Part shown: in pieces, positions 51,405 through 58,895 of the stretch | How the letters are laid out: each line of letters opens with the position of its first letter | Numbering within the stretch: position 1 is the first letter of the stretch | NCBI RefSeq assembly: GCF_000688295.1 | Contig: NZ_JHZF01000013.1 | Location: 186,001-250,000, forward strand | From: Pseudooceanicola nanhaiensis DSM 18065 | Lineage (GTDB): Bacteria > Pseudomonadota > Alphaproteobacteria > Rhodobacterales > Rhodobacteraceae | Direction: 5' to 3' | DNA length: 64,000 bases | Notes under the pieces: generated by a model | What the model was told of the DNA's origin: nothing | Seen by the model: the letters and a program-made list of their open reading frames with translations, nothing else | The model's database searches: none | Translations under genes and position numbers: made by a program

Positions 51405-52526
51405 ATGACGACCTTGATGCTGACCGAAGACGAAACCATGCTGCGCGACGCCGCCCGGGGCTTCCTGGACGGGGCCGCACCGGTGAGGAACCTGCGCGAG
51501 AACCGCGACCAGGGGCGGGCCTTCGATACGGGTCTCTGGAAGGAGATGGCGCAGATGGGCTGGGCCGGGGTGCTGGTGTCCGAGGACAACGGCGGCTCCG
51601 ACATGGGCCACCGCGCGGCCGGGATCCTTGCCGAGGAGATGGGCCAGACGCTGGTCGCCTCGCCGTTCATCTCGTCGGCGGTGATCGCGGCGACGGCGCT
51701 GCGCAACGCCGCCTCGGACCGGCTGGCCGGGATCGCGGACGGCTCGCTGCTTTATGCGCTGGCGGTGGATGAAGGGGCCAAGCACGGTCCCGCGAAGACC
51801 GCCATGAGCGCCGAGAAGAGCGGCAACGCCTTCCGCCTCTCCGGCCGGAAGACCTTTGTCGCCGACGGCGCCTCGGCCGACCGCGTGCTGGTGCTGGCCC
51901 GGACCGCGGGCAGCGCCGGTGAGACCGAGGGGCTGACGCTCTTCGACCTCGACGCCTCCCGCGCCGGGATCAGCCGGAGCGCAAAGAACACCGTCGACAG
52001 CCGGGACTTCGCGCAGATCGACTTCGACGGCGTGGAGGCCACCGGAGACGACGTGGTGGGCGAGGTCGACGGGGGCCATGCCGCCATCGCGCGTGCGCTC
52101 AACGCAGGCCAGGCCGCGCTTTCGGCCGAGCTCACCGGCCTTTCCGCCGGGGCCTTCGCGATGACGGCGGGCTACCTCAAGGAACGCCGCCAGTTCGACC
52201 GGATCATCGGCACCTTCCAGGCGCTCCAGCACCGTGCCGCACATATGTGGAGCGAGATCGAAGTGACTGCCTCCGCCATCGCCAATGCCGGTAGGGTCCT
52301 CGACGAAAAGCCCGACGAGTCGGAGCTTGCCGTGTCCATCGCCAAGGCCCGCGCCACCAAGACCGCGAAGCTCGTGGTCAGCGAGGGCGTCCAGATGCAC
52401 GGCGGCATCGGCATGACCGACGAATTCGACATGGGCTTCTACATGAAGCGCGCCCGCGTGGGTGCGGAATGGCTGGGCGACTACGGCTACCATGCCGCGC
52501 GGGTCGCCCGCGCCCGGGGGTTCTGA
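51405..52526 (+). CDS. Acyl-CoA dehydrogenase, subunit-like 2 (no catalytic Glu)
   Basis: 373-aa ACAD-fold protein. It retains RRQFDRIIGTFQALQH, an FAD/dimer motif with QFG changed to QFD, and QMHGGIGMTDEFDMGF. The C-terminal EGT-type catalytic Glu segment is missing; the chain ends VGAEWLGDYGYHAARVARARGF. The loop matching YSEPGAGSD is also not recognisable. It is encoded 12 bases after the first ACAD. Together they resemble alpha2beta2 ACADs of steroid side-chain degradation (e.g. M. tuberculosis ChsE4-ChsE5). Confidence 0.88.
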   Translation: MTTLMLTEDETMLRDAARGFLDGAAPVRNLRENRDQGRAFDTGLWKEMAQMGWAGVLVSEDNGGSDMGHRAAGILAEEMGQTLVASPFISSAVIAATALRNAASDRLAGIADGSLLYALAVDEGAKHGPAKTAMSAEKSGNAFRLSGRKTFVADGASADRVLVLARTAGSAGETEGLTLFDLDASRAGISRSAKNTVDSRDFAQIDFDGVEATGDDVVGEVDGGHAAIARALNAGQAALSAELTGLSAGAFAMTAGYLKERRQFDRIIGTFQALQHRAAHMWSEIEVTASAIANAGRVLDEKPDESELAVSIAKARATKTAKLVVSEGVQMHGGIGMTDEFDMGFYMKRARVGAEWLGDYGYHAARVARARGF

Positions 52527-52558
52527 GGAGGATCCTCGACAGGGGGGAGGAGACCCGC

Positions 52559-53386
52559 ATGACACCCGACAAGCTTTTCGACCTGACCGGCAAGACGGCC
52601 CTGATCACCGGGGCCGCCACCGGCATCGGCTACATGGCGGCCGAGGGCCTCATGGGTGCGGGCTGCAACGTGATGATCGCCTCGCGCAAGCAGCACGCCT
52701 GCGAGGGCGCGGCGAAGGAGCTGAATTCCCTCGGCCTGCGCGGCAAGGCGGAGGGGTTCGCGGGGGACGTCGGCTCCGAAGAGGGCATCAACGCCCTCGT
52801 CGAAGAGGTGAAGAGCCGCACCGACAGGCTCAACATCCTGATGAACAACGCCGGCAAGACCTGGGGCGCGCCCTTCGAGGAATTCCCCTACGAGGCCTGG
52901 TCCCGCGTCTTCGACGTGAACGTGACGGCCATGTTCGTGCTGACCCAGAAGCTGATCCCCCTGCTGAAAGCCGCCGCCACGCCGGAGGATCCGGCGCGGG
53001 TCATCAACACCGGCTCGATCGGTGGTATCCTTCCGGGCGGAGGACAGGCCTATTCCTACGGTGTCTCCAAGGCCGCCGTGCATTTCATGACCGAGACGCT
53101 GAGCGCCAAGTTCGCGCCGCAGCACATCACGGTGAACGCCATCGCGCCGGGGCCCTTCATGTCGAAGATGATGGCCTTCGCCATCGGCACCGAGGAGCAG
53201 CGCGAGGAGGCCGGCAAGCGGATCCCGCTCGGCCGCGTCGGAGAGGCCGAGGACATCCAGGGCGCGGTGCTCTACCTCGCCTCGCGGGCCGGGGCCTATG
53301 TCTCGGGCCACACGATCCCGATCGCGGGCGGAATGAACGCCGCGCCGCGCACGAGCTCCGCCTCGGCCATGGCGGCGCAGGACTGA
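52559..53386 (+). CDS. SDR-family oxidoreductase
   Basis: 275-aa short-chain dehydrogenase. The cofactor motif is TGAATGIGYMAAEG, followed by NNAG at about residue 97, the catalytic Ser region NTGSIGG, and YGVSK (YxxxK). The end (GHTIPIAGGMNAA) is typical of the classical family. Closest in style to dienoyl-CoA reductase or 3-oxoacyl reductase members. In this operon it could act on a hydroxyacyl- or unsaturated acyl-CoA intermediate. Start at 52559 after GGGGGGAGGAG. Confidence 0.9.
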   Translation: MTPDKLFDLTGKTALITGAATGIGYMAAEGLMGAGCNVMIASRKQHACEGAAKELNSLGLRGKAEGFAGDVGSEEGINALVEEVKSRTDRLNILMNNAGKTWGAPFEEFPYEAWSRVFDVNVTAMFVLTQKLIPLLKAAATPEDPARVINTGSIGGILPGGGQAYSYGVSKAAVHFMTETLSAKFAPQHITVNAIAPGPFMSKMMAFAIGTEEQREEAGKRIPLGRVGEAEDIQGAVLYLASRAGAYVSGHTIPIAGGMNAAPRTSSASAMAAQD

Positions 53387-53404
53387 AGAGAGAGAAGGAC
53401 AGCG

Positions 53405-53866
53405 ATGAACAGGGAAGAGCTGAAGGGCAAGGTCGGCGAGGTCGTCGGCACCTCCAAGTGGTTCGTGATCGACCAGGCGCGGATCGATCGGTTCGCGGAC
53501 GTGACCGAGGACTGGCAGTACATCCACGTCGACCCGGAGAAGGCCAAGGCATCGCCCTTCGGCACCACCATCGCGCATGGCTTCCTGACGCTCTCGATGC
53601 TCTCGGCCATGGTCTATGACGGCGGGCCCGAGGTGGACGGCGTCGTGATGGGCGTGAACTACGGCTTCGACAAGGTGCGCTTCGTCTCGCCGGTGAAGGA
53701 GGGCGCCCGGGTGCGCGCCGTCTTCACCATGATGGACGTGACCGACAAGGGCCCGAACGAGATCCAGACGACGATGGGCGTCTCGGTCGAGATCGAGGGA
53801 CAGGAGAAACCCGCGCTGGTGGCCGAATGGCTGGGCCGGCGCTACTTCGCGGAGGCCGCGGCATGA
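53405..53866 (+). CDS. MaoC-like (R)-specific enoyl-CoA hydratase
   Basis: 153-aa hot-dog-fold hydratase. The hydratase-2 motif is spread over WQYIHVDPEKAKASPFGTTIAHGFLTLSML, with the catalytic Asp/His pair in HVDPEKA and IAHG. It hydrates trans-2-enoyl-CoA made by the dehydrogenases to a 3-hydroxyacyl-CoA. The stop overlaps the ATG of the next SDR gene (ATGA at 53863-53866), coupling hydratase and 3-hydroxyacyl-CoA dehydrogenase, the same pair of activities fused in peroxisomal multifunctional enzyme type 2. Confidence 0.92.
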   Translation: MNREELKGKVGEVVGTSKWFVIDQARIDRFADVTEDWQYIHVDPEKAKASPFGTTIAHGFLTLSMLSAMVYDGGPEVDGVVMGVNYGFDKVRFVSPVKEGARVRAVFTMMDVTDKGPNEIQTTMGVSVEIEGQEKPALVAEWLGRRYFAEAAA

Positions 53867-54789
53867 GCATTTCGTTCGAGGGCCGCGTGGCCATCGTCAC
53901 CGGCGCCGGCGTCGGACTGGGCCGGAGCCACGCGCTCGGGCTGGCGGCGCGCGGCGCGAAGGTTGTGGTGAACGATCTGGGCGTCGCGACGGACGGCACC
54001 GGGCAGAGCTCCGAGGCGGCGCGTTCCGTCGTGGCCGAGATCGAGGCCGCGGGCGGCGAGGCGATGGCGCATGGCGCGAACGTCACCGACGCGGCCCAGG
54101 TGCAGGACATGGTCGACCAGGCGATCGACAAGTGGGGCAAGGTCGACATCCTCGTCTGCAACGCCGGCATCCTGCGCGACAAGACCTTCTCGAAGATGAC
54201 GCTCGAGGATTTCGAGCTGGTCGTGAAGGTCCACCTGATGGGCTCCGTCATCCCGACAAAGGCGCTCTGGGAGCACTTCAAGGCCAATGAATACGGCCGG
54301 ATCGTCTATACGACCTCGGCCTCGGGGCTTTACGGCAACTTCGGCCAGTCGAACTACGGCGCGGCCAAGGCCGGTGTCGTGGGGCTGATGAACGTGCTCA
54401 CGCAGGAAGGCGCGAAGTACAACATCAAGGCGAACATCCTCGCCCCGACCGCGGCCACCCGGATGACCGAGGGGCTGCTGCCCCAGCAGGTGCTGGAGCT
54501 GCTGAAGCCCGAGACGATCACCCCCGGCCTGCTGACGCTCCTGCACGAGGACGCACCCAGCCGGATGATCCTCGGCGCGGGCGGCGGCGTCTTCGCCGAG
54601 ACCCGCATCTACGAGACGGAAGGCGTGGCCTTCGGCGACGACGAGCTCGACGCCGACGCGATCGCCGCCCGGATGGACGAGATCCGCAGCGAGGCCGGCC
54701 AGCAGATCATGCCGGGCGCCTTCGCCCAGACCCGAAAATACGCCCAGATGGCCGCGAAGAAGCGCGGCATCGAGCTTCCCGAGAAATAA
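53863..54789 (+). CDS. SDR-family 3-hydroxyacyl-CoA dehydrogenase (MFE-2-like)
   Basis: 308-aa SDR resembling the dehydrogenase unit of peroxisomal MFE-2. The NAD motif is [15 protein letters not shown], then VVNDLG (Asp for NAD preference), [10 protein letters not shown], the catalytic region [20 protein letters not shown] (YxxxK), and an extended C-terminal tail beyond residue 240 characteristic of this subgroup. It oxidises the (R)-3-hydroxyacyl-CoA made by the overlapping MaoC gene. Confidence 0.92.
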   Translation: MSISFEGRVAIVTGAGVGLGRSHALGLAARGAKVVVNDLGVATDGTGQSSEAARSVVAEIEAAGGEAMAHGANVTDAAQVQDMVDQAIDKWGKVDILVCNAGILRDKTFSKMTLEDFELVVKVHLMGSVIPTKALWEHFKANEYGRIVYTTSASGLYGNFGQSNYGAAKAGVVGLMNVLTQEGAKYNIKANILAPTAATRMTEGLLPQQVLELLKPETITPGLLTLLHEDAPSRMILGAGGGVFAETRIYETEGVAFGDDELDADAIAARMDEIRSEAGQQIMPGAFAQTRKYAQMAAKKRGIELPEK

Positions 54790-54806
54790 TAGAGAGGAGT
54801 TACCCC

Positions 54807-56009
54807 ATGCGTGACGCAGTCATCGTATCCACGGCACGGACCCCGATCGGCAAGGCCTTTCGCGGTGCGTTCAACAACACCCAGGCGCAGGAGCTGATCG
54901 GCCATGCCGTGAAGAACGCCGTGTCCCGGGCCGGTCTGGAAGGCGGCGAGGTGCAGGATTGCGTCATCGGCGCAGCGCTCCAGCAAGGCTCCACCGGCGG
55001 CAACATCGGCCGCCAGGCGGCGATCCGCGCGGGCCTGCCGACCAACGTCGCGGGCATGTCGATGGACCGCCAGTGCGCCTCCGGCATGATGGCGATCGCC
55101 ACGGCCGCCAAGCAGGTCGTGCATGACGGCATGCAGATCGCCGTCGGCGGCGGCGTCGAGTCGATCTCGCTCGTCCAGAACCAGAACATGCGGACCGACC
55201 GGGCGCGTGATCCCTGGATCCAGGAACACATCCCCTCGCTCTACATGTCGATGCTCGAAACCGCCGAGATCGTCGCCGACCGCTACGGCGTGTCGCGCGA
55301 GGCGCAGGACGAATACTCCGCCCGCTCCCAGGCCCGCACCGCGGCCGCGCAGCAGGCCGGCAAGTTCGATGACGAGATCGTGCCGCTGACCACCACCATG
55401 GGCGTGATGGACAAGGAGACGAAAGAGGTCTCCTTCAAGGAAGTGACGCTCGAGAAGGACGAGGGCAACCGCCCCGGCACCACCGTCGAGAACCTCCAGA
55501 GCCTCCAGCCGGTCTTCAAGGACGGCCAGCAGGTCAAGGAAGGCAAGTTCATCACCGCCGGCAACGCCTCGCAGCTGTCGGACGGCGCCTCCGCGTCGGT
55601 CATCATGGAAGCGAAGGAGGCCGAGAAGCGCGGCCTCCAGCCGCTCGGCCGCTACATGGGCGTCATGGCCGCGGGCCTCGACCCCGACGAGATGGGCATC
55701 GGCCCGATCTACGCGGTGCCGAAGCTGCTGGAAGCGCACGGGCTCAAGATGGACGACATCGGCCTGTGGGAGCTGAACGAGGCCTTCGCCTGCCAGGTGC
55801 TCTACTCGGCCCAGAAGCTCGGCATCCCCGAGGACATCCTGAACGTGAACGGCGGCGCGATCTCGATCGGCCACCCCTACGGCATGTCGGGTGCCCGGAT
55901 GGTCGGCCACGCGCTGATCGAGGGCAAGCGCCGCGGCGCCAAGTACGTCGTCTGCACCATGTGCGTGGGCGGCGGCATGGGCGCGGCCGGCCTCTTCGAA
56001 GTGCTCTGA
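54807..56009 (+). CDS. Acetyl-CoA acyltransferase (thiolase)
   Basis: 400-aa thiolase that closes the beta-oxidation cycle. The nucleophile Cys is in [16 protein letters not shown], the His in [16 protein letters not shown], and the second Cys in [10 protein letters not shown]. Distinct from the thiolase at 15.8 kb, and its CASG rather than CGSG nucleophile region fits FadA-type thiolases. A hairpin follows the gene. Confidence 0.93.
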   Translation: MRDAVIVSTARTPIGKAFRGAFNNTQAQELIGHAVKNAVSRAGLEGGEVQDCVIGAALQQGSTGGNIGRQAAIRAGLPTNVAGMSMDRQCASGMMAIATAAKQVVHDGMQIAVGGGVESISLVQNQNMRTDRARDPWIQEHIPSLYMSMLETAEIVADRYGVSREAQDEYSARSQARTAAAQQAGKFDDEIVPLTTTMGVMDKETKEVSFKEVTLEKDEGNRPGTTVENLQSLQPVFKDGQQVKEGKFITAGNASQLSDGASASVIMEAKEAEKRGLQPLGRYMGVMAAGLDPDEMGIGPIYAVPKLLEAHGLKMDDIGLWELNEAFACQVLYSAQKLGIPEDILNVNGGAISIGHPYGMSGARMVGHALIEGKRRGAKYVVCTMCVGGGMGAAGLFEVL

Positions 56010-56030
56010 GCCAGCGTTAGACACGACATC

Positions 56031-56060
56031 GGCCCGCCGCCCCCCGGGGTGGCGGGCCTT
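56031..56060 (+). terminator. Hairpin within the acyl-CoA operon
   Basis: GGCCCGCC (56031-56038) pairs with GGCGGGCC (56051-56058), with an inner CCCC/GGGG, followed by TTTC. It may partly terminate transcription after the thiolase gene. Confidence 0.55.
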
Positions 56061-56075
56061 TCACGAAGGAATTCC

Positions 56076-56744
56076 ATGCCCGTTCTCTACGTTGTCCGCC
56101 ACGGCCAGGCCTCGTTCGGGGCCGACGATTACGACGTCCTCTCGCCCACGGGGCACACACAGGCCGAAGCCGTCGGCCGCGCGCTGGCCGCCCAGGGCGT
56201 CAAACCCGACGCCTGGATCATGGGCGACATGCGCCGCCACCGCGAGACGATGGAGGGCATCCTGAAGGGGATGGGCGTCGAGGGCGTCACCCCCGAGATC
56301 CACGCGGGCCTGAACGAATACGATTTCGGCGCGCTCCTGTCGGCCAAGCTGAAGGCCGCCGGGCAGGACGAAAAGCCCCCGCTCGACCGGCGCAACTATT
56401 TCCGGACGCTCAAGGACGTGGTGCAGGAATGGCACCGGGACGAGATCCCGGACCCCTACGAGACCTACGGCGCCTTCCGCGACCGGGTGGAGGATGCCCG
56501 CCGCGTCTGCATGCGCGAGGGGGTCGAGACGGTGCTCGCCGTCTCGTCCGGCGGGGCCATCGGGCAGATGATCGCCCGCGCGCTGGACGCACCGCCGATC
56601 ACGCAGGTGAAATTGCAGCTACAGATGAAGAATTGCGCCGTGAACCGTTTCGTTTATTCCGCGCGCAACATGTATCTTCACGGGTTCAACGAGACCCCGC
56701 ATATCGACGCCTCGAACGAGGCCGACATGCTGACCTATTCCTGA
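56076..56744 (+). CDS. Histidine phosphatase family protein
   Basis: 222-aa phosphoglycerate-mutase-like phosphatase. The N-terminal RHG motif (YVVRHGQASFG) provides the phospho-His; the second catalytic site is around LAVSSGGAIGQMIARAL, where the canonical SHG histidine is replaced (SSGG), as happens in some subgroups. The partner of the adjacent APH-like kinase: this phosphatase/kinase pair recurs beside acyl-CoA dehydrogenase genes. The substrate is unknown. Start at 56076 follows GAAGGAATT. Confidence 0.88.
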   Translation: MPVLYVVRHGQASFGADDYDVLSPTGHTQAEAVGRALAAQGVKPDAWIMGDMRRHRETMEGILKGMGVEGVTPEIHAGLNEYDFGALLSAKLKAAGQDEKPPLDRRNYFRTLKDVVQEWHRDEIPDPYETYGAFRDRVEDARRVCMREGVETVLAVSSGGAIGQMIARALDAPPITQVKLQLQMKNCAVNRFVYSARNMYLHGFNETPHIDASNEADMLTYS

Positions 56745-56756
56745 GGGAGGAAAAGA

Positions 56757-57791
56757 ATGGCCAGCCCCAACATGGATCCGACCAAGCTCGATCTCGAGGC
56801 CGTGGAGGCCTATCTCGAGCGCCACATCGACGGCTTCGAGGGCCCGCTGACGGCCGAGAAGTTCGCCAACGGCCAGTCGAACCCGACGTTCAAGCTGATC
56901 ACGCCGAAGCGGAATTACGTCCTGCGCCGCAAGCCGCCGGGGCAGCTTCTGAAATCGGCGCACGCCGTCGACCGCGAGTTCCGGGTGCAATCCGCGCTCT
57001 GGGAGACGGACGTGCCCGTCGCGAAGATGCACGTGCTCTGCGAGGACGACGACGTCATCGGCTCGATGTTCTACGTGATGGAGGCGGTCGAGGGCCGCAA
57101 CATCAACCTGCCCACGCAGGACGAGATCCCCTTCGAGCAGCGCCGCCAGATCAACGAGGAGATGGCCCGCGTGCTGGCCCGGATCCACGCGGTGGACCTC
57201 GAGGCCGTCGGACTCTCGGACTACGGGCCCGAGGGCAATTACTACGAGCGCCAGATCGGCCGCTGGACCAAGCAGTACCGCGCTTCCGAAACCGAGAACA
57301 TCCCGGCGATGGAAGAGCTGATGGCCTGGCTCAACGACAACATCCCGGCCGATGACGGGCTGCGCACGCTGGCGCACGGCGATTACCGGATCGACAACAT
57401 GCTCTTCCACCCGACCGAGCCGCGCTGCGTCGCCGTTCTGGACTGGGAGCTCTCGACCACCGGCCATCCCTATGCGGACGTCGCCGCCGTGGTGATGCAA
57501 TGGAACATGCCGCAGGAAAGCCGCGGCCTCGAAGGCGTCGACCGCAAGGCGCAGGGCGTGATGGAAGACCAGGAATTCATCGACGCCTATTGCCGGAACG
57601 CCGGAATCTCGGAAATCCCCGACTTCGGCTTCTACCTCGCCTTCACCTGCTTCCGCATGGCGGGCATCCTGCAGGGGATCCGCAAGCGGCTGATCGACGG
57701 CACCGCCTCCAACCCGGAACGGGCCGCCACCGTCGCCGCCGGCGTGCCGCGCTTCGCGGAATTCGGCCTGGACGCCGCCCGCTCGGTCTGA
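56757..57791 (+). CDS. APH-like phosphotransferase, ACAD10/11- and LvaA-related
   Basis: 344-aa kinase of the aminoglycoside-phosphotransferase fold. The N-terminal GQSNPTFKL nucleotide-binding turn matches ACAD10/ACAD11 kinase domains. The catalytic loop is HGDYRIDNM (Asp base, Asn metal) and the metal-binding Asp lies in [12 protein letters not shown]. Relatives include LvaA, which phosphorylates 4-hydroxyvaleryl-CoA in levulinate catabolism. Beside ACADs, a role in phosphorylating a hydroxyacyl-CoA is more likely than antibiotic resistance. Confidence 0.9.
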   Translation: MASPNMDPTKLDLEAVEAYLERHIDGFEGPLTAEKFANGQSNPTFKLITPKRNYVLRRKPPGQLLKSAHAVDREFRVQSALWETDVPVAKMHVLCEDDDVIGSMFYVMEAVEGRNINLPTQDEIPFEQRRQINEEMARVLARIHAVDLEAVGLSDYGPEGNYYERQIGRWTKQYRASETENIPAMEELMAWLNDNIPADDGLRTLAHGDYRIDNMLFHPTEPRCVAVLDWELSTTGHPYADVAAVVMQWNMPQESRGLEGVDRKAQGVMEDQEFIDAYCRNAGISEIPDFGFYLAFTCFRMAGILQGIRKRLIDGTASNPERAATVAAGVPRFAEFGLDAARSV

Positions 57792-57804
57792 AGGAAGGAA
57801 AGAC

Positions 57805-58218
57805 ATGAAGGACGTTTCGCTCGACCCCGCACTGGTCGAGGACCCCTACCCGTTCCAGGCGCATCTCGGCTTCTACCTCGTCGACTGGCGTGAGGATTAC
57901 GCCCGCTTCGAACTGCCGATCCGCGAATTCCTCGGCAACCGCTACGGCATCCTGCACGGCGGCGTTCACGCGCTGATGTGCGACACGGTGATGGGCTTCG
58001 CGGGCTGCTATACCGGCGATCCCGAGAACCGGAAGCTCGGCATGACGCTGTCGCTGAACGTGAACTACCTCGGCCAGCTCAAGGGCGAGACGCTGATCGC
58101 CGAAGGCCGCCGCACCGGCGGCGGGCGCAAGAGCTTCTTCGGCGAGGCGAAGATCACCGACGAGCTCGGCAACCTCGCCGCGACGGGCACCGGCGTCTTC
58201 CGCTACCGCGGGAGCTGA
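57805..58218 (+). CDS. PaaI-family thioesterase
   Basis: 137-aa hot-dog-fold acyl-CoA thioesterase. The PaaI-type motif GNRYGILHGGVHALMCDTVMG is clear, with later strands LNVNYLGQLKGETLIAEG and ATGTGVFRYR. It probably releases CoA from blocked or overflow intermediates of the operon. It ends the operon; its 3' end overlaps the convergent methyltransferase gene by 16 bases. Confidence 0.9.
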   Translation: MKDVSLDPALVEDPYPFQAHLGFYLVDWREDYARFELPIREFLGNRYGILHGGVHALMCDTVMGFAGCYTGDPENRKLGMTLSLNVNYLGQLKGETLIAEGRRTGGGRKSFFGEAKITDELGNLAATGTGVFRYRGS

Positions 58219-58889
58219 GGCGGCACCGCGGGCCAGTCCATGACCCGCACCCGCCACGGCGGCTGCGAGGGCGCGTCGCCGACGTCGCGCACCTCGTAGG
58301 CCGCGCGCTCGGTCAGCCCCGCCTTCGGCAGGCAATGCCGGCCGATGTCGCCGACCAGCACCTCGGCTCCGCGCGCCTTCGCGGCGTTCAGAAGCGCGGC
58401 CGAGGCCTGCGCGACCTCCGGGTCGTAGAACACGTCCCCCGCCAGCAGAAGCTCCACCGCGTCCAGACCGGCAAGGTCGATGGCCGCCGCGACCTCGACC
58501 TCGACCCCGTTCGCCGCCGCATTGGCGCGGCAGGCCGCGCGCGCCATCGGGTCGGGATCGACGCAGACCGCCCGGCGCGCACCGTGCCGCATCGCCTCCA
58601 CCGCCAGCAGGCCGGACCCGGCGCCGAGGTCGACGACGACCCGCCCCTGCACAGTCTCGGGATGGGCGCGGATGTAATGGATCAGCCCCGCCCCGCCGGG
58701 CCAGAGCCAGGCCCAGAACGGTGCAAGGTCCTCGGCCGTCGTGCCCAGCTTCTCGGCCAGGCGAGAGACCCGCGCCTCGGGCCGGGCGGCGTGATGCACG
58801 AGCCCCGGAAGACCCGGCACCTCGGCCAGCGGAAGATGCGCGCGGATCAGCGCGATCCGCGCCGCGGAATCGTCCTGCGTCAGGTCCAT
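58203..58889 (-). CDS. Class I methyltransferase, ETF-beta lysine methyltransferase-like
   Basis: 228-aa SAM-dependent methyltransferase. PFWAWLWPGG precedes the SAM motif VVDLGAGSGLLAVEAM, followed by acidic loop CVDPDPMA and the post-motif LLLAGDVFYDPEVA, the D-x-F-Y-D pattern of the METTL20/ETFB-KMT group. Bacterial members trimethylate lysines of electron transfer flavoprotein beta, the electron acceptor of acyl-CoA dehydrogenases. PrmA-like ribosomal methylation is the alternative. It abuts the acyl-CoA operon convergently and ends 7 bases from the next gene. Confidence 0.7.
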   Translation of the reverse strand: MDLTQDDSAARIALIRAHLPLAEVPGLPGLVHHAARPEARVSRLAEKLGTTAEDLAPFWAWLWPGGAGLIHYIRAHPETVQGRVVVDLGAGSGLLAVEAMRHGARRAVCVDPDPMARAACRANAAANGVEVEVAAAIDLAGLDAVELLLAGDVFYDPEVAQASAALLNAAKARGAEVLVGDIGRHCLPKAGLTERAAYEVRDVGDAPSQPPWRVRVMDWPAVPPQLPR

Positions 58890-58895
58890 CGCGGC

